A stretch of 64,000 nt of DNA from Acanthococcus lagerstroemiae (Eukaryota; Arthropoda; Insecta; Hemiptera; Eriococcidae). The notes under the pieces were generated by a model that searched no databases, had not been told where the DNA came from, and was given only the letters and a program-made list of their open reading frames with translations. The stretch is taken from assembly GCA_031841125.1 (NCBI GenBank), contig CM063108.1, positions 41,224,268 to 41,288,267 of the forward strand, given 5' to 3'. Below, piece by piece: positions 59,024 through 64,000 of this stretch. Both the position numbers and the translations under genes were made by a program. Each line of letters opens with the position of its first letter. Within the stretch, counting starts at the first letter, position 1.

Positions 59024-60936
59024 ATGCCATTTGCGATCGGACCAACCCCAGTCATCAGAACTGTGAAATATTTGGAGAAAGGTCCTATTCATCTGAACAG
59101 TAGGATTAAAATCTTCAGCGCGCACACTATTCTGAAATGTCATCGAAGTTTCGGATTGAGGTATGTTCCATGAATAGAGTTCCTTAAAAAGTTGGTAACG
59201 TACATTTGTGGTATTCAAATACGAATGAGTCTGAGAATTAATAATATACAGTATTACTCATTTCCATGTTCTAATCGAACATCTGCGTTTGCAGTGAATT
59301 TATCTATTGGCATTTACCGCAGATACAATACAAGAATCCCGATGTACATTGCATCGTGCTCAGAAACATGACGCCGACTCCGTTCATAAGAGCTTTTACA
59401 GGTAGGCCGTATCAAAGATAATTTGATGATCATGTGAATATTTCGTTTTGAATGCTATGATTCGGCTATTATTTATTGCAGACAAAGCAGAAGAAGTAAT
59501 AATTGATGTTGACGGTAAGGATCGGAAGGAAATACTTAAGCATGTTATAGCCGTATTAGGAAAACCAAAGTTAGTATTTCTGACTTCGTTACATTAACTG
59601 GACGCTGTTAAGCAAACACCGCCCAAGTGACAAAATCTGATTTTTGGGAAAACGTAACATTAAGAGCTAATTAATAATGCCGGTTTACGGACATAGCATT
59701 TACTGATAAGCTTTTTTTCAGAGTGGGTTCATATTTTTGTACTGGGGACCCAATTAAAAAAATTCTACTTTTTACGTTCTTCCCAACGATGGTAAGAACT
59801 CATTTTGTCAACAGATCTCGCTTGGGCGGTTTTTGCTCAACTGCGTCCAACTATACATGATACTATACCGGTGTGTATTGGGAATAGGAAACTTGTATGA
59901 AGATATGGAGTAGAAATCCAGGTTCAGTTTGTAATGTTTTCGTGTCATAATTACTTGAACTATGATGGGAAACTGACTAACAGATATGCAACTGAAAGAC
60001 CGAAACAGCACGAAATATTATTCGAAGTCAATGTAGAAATATATCTTACAGTAGTTTCAGCTCAGGCTGTTTTGTTACCTTTTTATCTCTATATGAATAT
60101 TTCGTGCGTGTTGATAAGGGTCCTCTATCCTCAAATAAACTGAGTTTATTCATGATAAGTTGTAATGTCTGAGTGATGTTAATCAACAGGTTACAACTCC
60201 AACCTTGTATTTTGATTTTGTAATATCAGAACAGCTGTTACAAATAAATTCAAGTCATGTAGCTCTCTACTTACTTGAAAAACAAAACGGGTTATTGGTG
60301 GGTATCGCACTCATTTATTGCTGGCTTTCTGATCCAAACGAGATCTCTTCATTTGGTTGTTCACGACTATTTACAACTGAGGCTTCTATTAACTTCGGGT
60401 GGTCGACGGGAGCCCATACCTTAACTTCTACAGCTTGTGATTTAACTTAATTTGCATTGTTATTATCTCACGGCGTCTTGGCTGTCAAGTCATTCTTTGA
60501 CTCTTTTCGGCCCTGCTTTTTTCTTTTGTATTATTGATGTATGTTTGACTGAACTGATGAACTTTGCCTTCCATTTTATGGAAGATTTTACTCAGTTTTG
60601 TACTTCTGTTGTCCTTTAAATTTCAAATTATAGGGACCGGCAGTCCGGCCTTTTCATGTATGATTATTTGTAAAAATAATATTGTTCAGAAATGGTGGAC
60701 TTGCGTGGTATAAATTTATGCCGAACCTGCTTTAATAACTAGTTTTCTATTTCAGATTTGAACGCGAAAGCGAAATATTAGCTAAAGAAAAGAAAGAGAA
60801 CCCTGCCAATTTCGGTTACTTGTGTAGCAAACATTGCATGTGTCAAATTATAGGCCAGGTGCCTTGTCCGTCGCTAGTGCCAGTACCAGAAGTTACACGA
60901 GGAAAGTACTTTTTTAAACATAGGGATGAAGCTTAA
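59024..60936 (+). CDS. mRpS25: Mitochondrial small-subunit ribosomal protein mS25 (4 exons, 170 aa)
   Basis: Component of the mitochondrial 28S ribosomal subunit. Exons: 59024-59160, 59295-59401, 59482-59569, 60756-60936, giving 170 aa (human MRPS25 173). Conserved blocks: PVIRTVKYLEKG at the start, LPQIQYKNPDV, RNMTPTPFIRAF, NPANFGYLC, and GQVPCPSLVPVPEVTRGKY near the end. Four cysteines in the C-terminal part (CSKHCMC, then VPC) are of the kind that bind a metal or cluster in mS25. Intron 3 (1.2 kb) contains a MITE. Confidence 0.97.
59611..59837. mobile_element. MITE in mRpS25 intron 3
   Basis: 227 bp. Ends AGCAAACACCGCCCAAGTGA and, inverted, TCGCTTGGGCGGTTTTTGCT. Next inward ACAAAATCTG and CATTTTGTCAACAGAT also pair. 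Target duplication not evident. Confidence 0.8.
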
Positions 60937-62268
60937 AGCCTGATTCATTAATTTATTGTAGGTACTCGTTTGTATTCGCATTCAATTTATTACAATTTTT
61001 GTCTTGTTTGCTTGCTCTGTGATTTCTTTCTGCATTTTCGTCTCTCTTTTAAAAAAAGTGACCCCTACCTGATATATTATCCACTTCTTAACTGTAAGCA
61101 CATCTGGATTTTTATATTTGACTGGAGAAGAGTAACATAACTTCTTTGCATACTGAAAGTGAAATTTGACGTGACCTGTCATTAAGTTGAAATTTATGTT
61201 GGAAATTATTCATTATTAAAAGAAAGGGGTATACAGAGAGCAGGATGGTGTTCAATTGATTTTCGTTGCGTTGACTGGTATAACATGCGTAAGTCGTAAA
61301 GAAGTTTGAGGTCGCGTTGAAATATACCTTAGTGTTTATCTTGTCTCCGGAGGGTGTAATTTGAACGTCAGACTTCATCATGACTCGCACAACCGTCCGG
61401 TTTCATAGCCCCGTACTGCAGTGAGTGCCAATATGTAATTGAAATTGAGAGTTATCGTTTTATTAGGCAAACTATGTTGCCTTATTTTATTGGAAACCTT
61501 GTGGAGGTGATCTCTAGACAGCTTCCAATGCTTCAGTGTGTAAATCAGGTATAAATTCTCATACAGCCTAATAAAAAGTTCTGATTACCAAGTCTTACAC
61601 ATCACTGTAGTATTTTTGGAGGAGGATTCGTAAAATACATAAATATAGGTACTCTGTTGAGGTTTGTTAGGTTGTAGAGTTGGGAAGCTATTCAGTTGTG
61701 GTCTTCCGACTTATTATTTTCATCTTTCGGCTTCGGATTTTTTCTTGTCATCGTTGAATGTGAATAATAAAGTAGGGTAGTCGCAACTGCCCAGAAAAAT
61801 AAAATAGACGAAACTATTGTATGCTTATGAACTTTGAGCTTTATGGTCCTTTTCACATGATTGATCCAGATACTAAAAACTGTGATACGAAATCAAAATA
61901 AAGCCAAGTTTTCTGTGAAGACTACGACTTCAACTTCGGTTGAACGGTGGCAACTTTCAGCTTCACAATTCTGTAAATTGACACGCTTATATATCTGTAA
62001 GGATTTTGAAGATTGCTTTCTTCATTGTGTTGCTATTTGGATAATTCGTATTTATTTCATAATTGAAAAATGAAAGAAATTGTTTTATTTTTGATGCAAT
62101 TCATCCTAATCAAAAGGGTCTTTGAAAGTCAGTCGGAAAATTGGAAAATTGAAACCAAACATTTTCTCATAACCTCTGTTTCTACATAGAATTGGGAAGG
62201 GAAAAATTTGATTTGCCCTAAACGTTACACTTCTTACTAAAACTGTAGAATGAGCAAAATATCTGTTA
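60937..62268. other. Gene-free stretch downstream of mRpS25
   Basis: No gene recognised. A minus-strand segment near 61,330-61,390 (ending at a possible donor GTATAT at about 61,326) has coding-like composition, but no family match and no supporting neighbours. Confidence 0.4.
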
Positions 62269-62636
62269 CAGTAGAACCCGTTTAACTCGAAATTCCATAA
62301 CCCGAAATTCGCAGTAAGTCGAAGAAAATCAGTTTCCCTTGAAGTCTCCATAACACTTAATGTAAAATTTTCAGCGCTTACTCGAAGTTTGAACGTGCAA
62401 GCTTCGATAATTCGAAGTAAAAATTATTGTAGAACAATATTATGTACCAGCAGTTGTAGATGATGATTTGACAAGAGTTCAGATGATGAACAGCCTATGT
62501 TTTTTTTTGCCTCGGTAATTCGAAGTTTCGCTTTCGCTGTACATGCCTCGATAAGTCAAAATTCTCTTACTCGAAATTCGCGATAACTCGAAGAAATTTG
62601 GTTTCCCTTGGGCTTCGAGTTGAACGGGTTCTACTT
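62269..62636. mobile_element. Pogo/Tigger-type MITE (368 bp) with TA duplication
   Basis: Ends CAGTAGAACCCGTTTAACTCGAA and inverted TTCGAGTTGAACGGGTTCTACT(T), flanked by TA (62,267-62,268 and 62,637-62,638). TCGAAATTC / GAATTTCG words repeat several times inside each end. No coding sequence. Confidence 0.9.
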
Positions 62637-62641
62637 TATGC

Positions 62642-62823
62642 ATATTCGGACTTCCCAGACCGATGGCGCGCTAGCATCGGGCCTTCCTCCCTTTCCGCAG
62701 TTCAGGAAATAGTGCCATAGAATTCTTATCAACGTTAGGATACACTGTACGTAAACAATGCCTAGCATCTCATGTAATCCTAACGTTGATAAGGTTCTGT
62801 TGAATCTTGGGAAGTCCGAATAT
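62642..62823. mobile_element. Hairpin MITE (182 bp) directly next to the pogo MITE
   Basis: ATATTCGGACTTCCCAGA at the left and its inverse CTTGGGAAGTCCGAATAT at the right. An inner pair, CTTATCAACGTTAGGAT / ATCCTAACGTTGATAAG, makes most of the element one imperfect hairpin. Confidence 0.8.
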
Positions 62824-64000
62824 TTGTTTTAAAAAACGTATGCCTAATTTGGTCATCTCCGTCACGGCGTCACATGTCGAGTGCATGGTCACGTCGCGGC
62901 GTCATCAGAAGGGAAAATTCACGGGGCGTGCATATGCAATTTTATTAACGTTAAAATGAGCATGGTAGTAGAACGGAGGCGCGATACTGAATAGAATTAT
63001 TTAAGATTGACATAAATGGGGGAGAGAAGAAGGGTGATATTGAGAAACAAGTGTCGGAAAATGAGGTTGACGTAATCTATTTGTTTTTGTGTTAGCTTGC
63101 CATGAAAAATTCGGTTTAATTTTTAGTCGTTATTGGCTAAAAGATCGGGAAAGTCAAAAATTCTAAGACACAAAATCATTGAAAAGGTAAATAGCTTTTT
63201 CTTTCTTTCTTTTTGCTCGTAAATTGAAAGTTGTAAATTTTTAGTCGCTATTTTGCCTGTTTACCTCCTCCCCCTCTTCCCCGAGAATATGTTTTTCACT
63301 TCAAGCCTGTCAAAGAGTATAATCCACGATCAAAGGGATCACAAAAATTGAACAAAAACGGATCTAACGATTAAAAAGATCAAGAAATCTTGATATTACT
63401 TGCGAACTAAGATCATAATCATTTTTATAAACTAAAAGATCCTTTGTATTGAAATAATTTTGAACCTGAATCCGTGGTTTTCACTAATTTTTTTTAATGA
63501 TTTGCAGATGATCTCAAACCAAATCGTAGAAATCATGATAATCGTAATTTAAGATTACTATAAAATCACTATTTGAATGATTAAGATCTTTTTCAAATTT
63601 CCAAAATGATCGAAGATGAGGGCTGGCACCAGGAGAGGGAGAGAGGTTTAGGATGAGTGATATCCGAAAATTGGGGAAAGTTCCGACGCACAGTTTCTAG
63701 AACCTAGTCGGGAAAATTGAAACATGAGGTTTCTTATTTTGCTTGCCAAAACTAAAATTTGTAAAACGTTAGTCAAAGTTTTTCATAACTATTCCCCTGC
63801 ACCACATTATGGTCTTTGAAATTTTATTATAATTCAGTCTTTACTTATTCTCCTACACTGACAGTTTGCCTCCTCCCTCCTAGCAGACAGATCAAACCAT
63901 TGTCTTTTATTTCCCTTGCTTTTTGGTTTATTTCGGGCTTCTTGGGTATAAAATTTGTAATTTTGTCCCAAGTTGCTTCCTCTCCCTGCAAAACTAGTTG
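62824..64000. other. Gene-free right edge
   Basis: Nothing firmly recognised. GATC-rich text at 63,330-63,610 recalls the interior of the 531-bp hAT MITE at 2,744, without ends. Confidence 0.5.

Noticed and set aside
61320..61390. Possible minus-strand exon (frame with VRVMMKSDVQITPSGDK, then donor GTATAT)
   Set aside because: Coding-like composition, but a stop lies just upstream in frame, and there is no recognised homology or neighbouring exon.
1..64000. CRISPR arrays, bacterial operons or phage-type systems
   Set aside because: The sequence is eukaryotic, with introns throughout; the tandem arrays here have long units and no spacer structure.

Overview
This is a window of a eukaryotic nuclear genome, AT-rich, with short GT-AG introns and protein-coding genes on both strands. 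The gene content (ERCC2/XPD, KIF23, ARMC8, a TJAP1/Pilt-family protein, tectonic, B9D2, RBM18, mRpS25) is animal, and the compact genes among many hAT, mariner and pogo-type elements suggest an arthropod, most likely an insect. I cannot fix the order from sequence alone. All gene models below were built by hand from exon homology, intact reading phase and splice sites.

Layout. 1-6,430: a large foldback structure made of tandem ~146-bp and ~300-bp repeats, cut by the left window edge, with a 531-bp hAT-type MITE inserted in it. 6,490-6,900: a reverse-transcriptase relic (minus). 8,226-16,536: ERCC2/XPD (plus, 13 exons). 16,999-30,613: KIF23 (minus, 13 coding exons), tail to tail with ERCC2. 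Its last intron is 6.2 kb and holds a decayed LINE with a mariner and a small hAT inside it, a nest of hAT-type MITEs, and a pogo/Tigger relic. 31,300-32,010: MITEs. 33,006-37,454: ARMC8 (minus). 39,085-41,074: TJAP1-like (plus). 41,100-49,600: gene-poor, with inverted-repeat elements and a ~283-bp tandem array related to the repeats at the left edge. 49,640-53,903: tectonic (minus), with B9D2 directly upstream at 53,921-54,749 on the same strand. 55,832-57,402: RBM18 (plus). 59,024-60,936: mRpS25 (plus). The rest, to 64,000, holds MITEs and no recognised gene.

How the genes relate. Most are unrelated housekeeping genes: TFIIH helicase, central-spindle kinesin, CTLH/GID ubiquitin-ligase scaffold, junction/Golgi coiled-coil protein, RNA-binding protein and mitochondrial ribosome. 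The exception is the B9D2-tectonic pair. Both products belong to the MKS/transition-zone module at the base of cilia, and the B9D2 stop codon lies only 17 nt before the tectonic start codon. This arrangement suggests a shared, dicistronic transcript and is the most interesting gene-level observation here. The second theme is repeat architecture: elements nested to three levels with readable 8-bp target duplications, and several foldback structures whose arms are themselves tandem or degenerate repeats.
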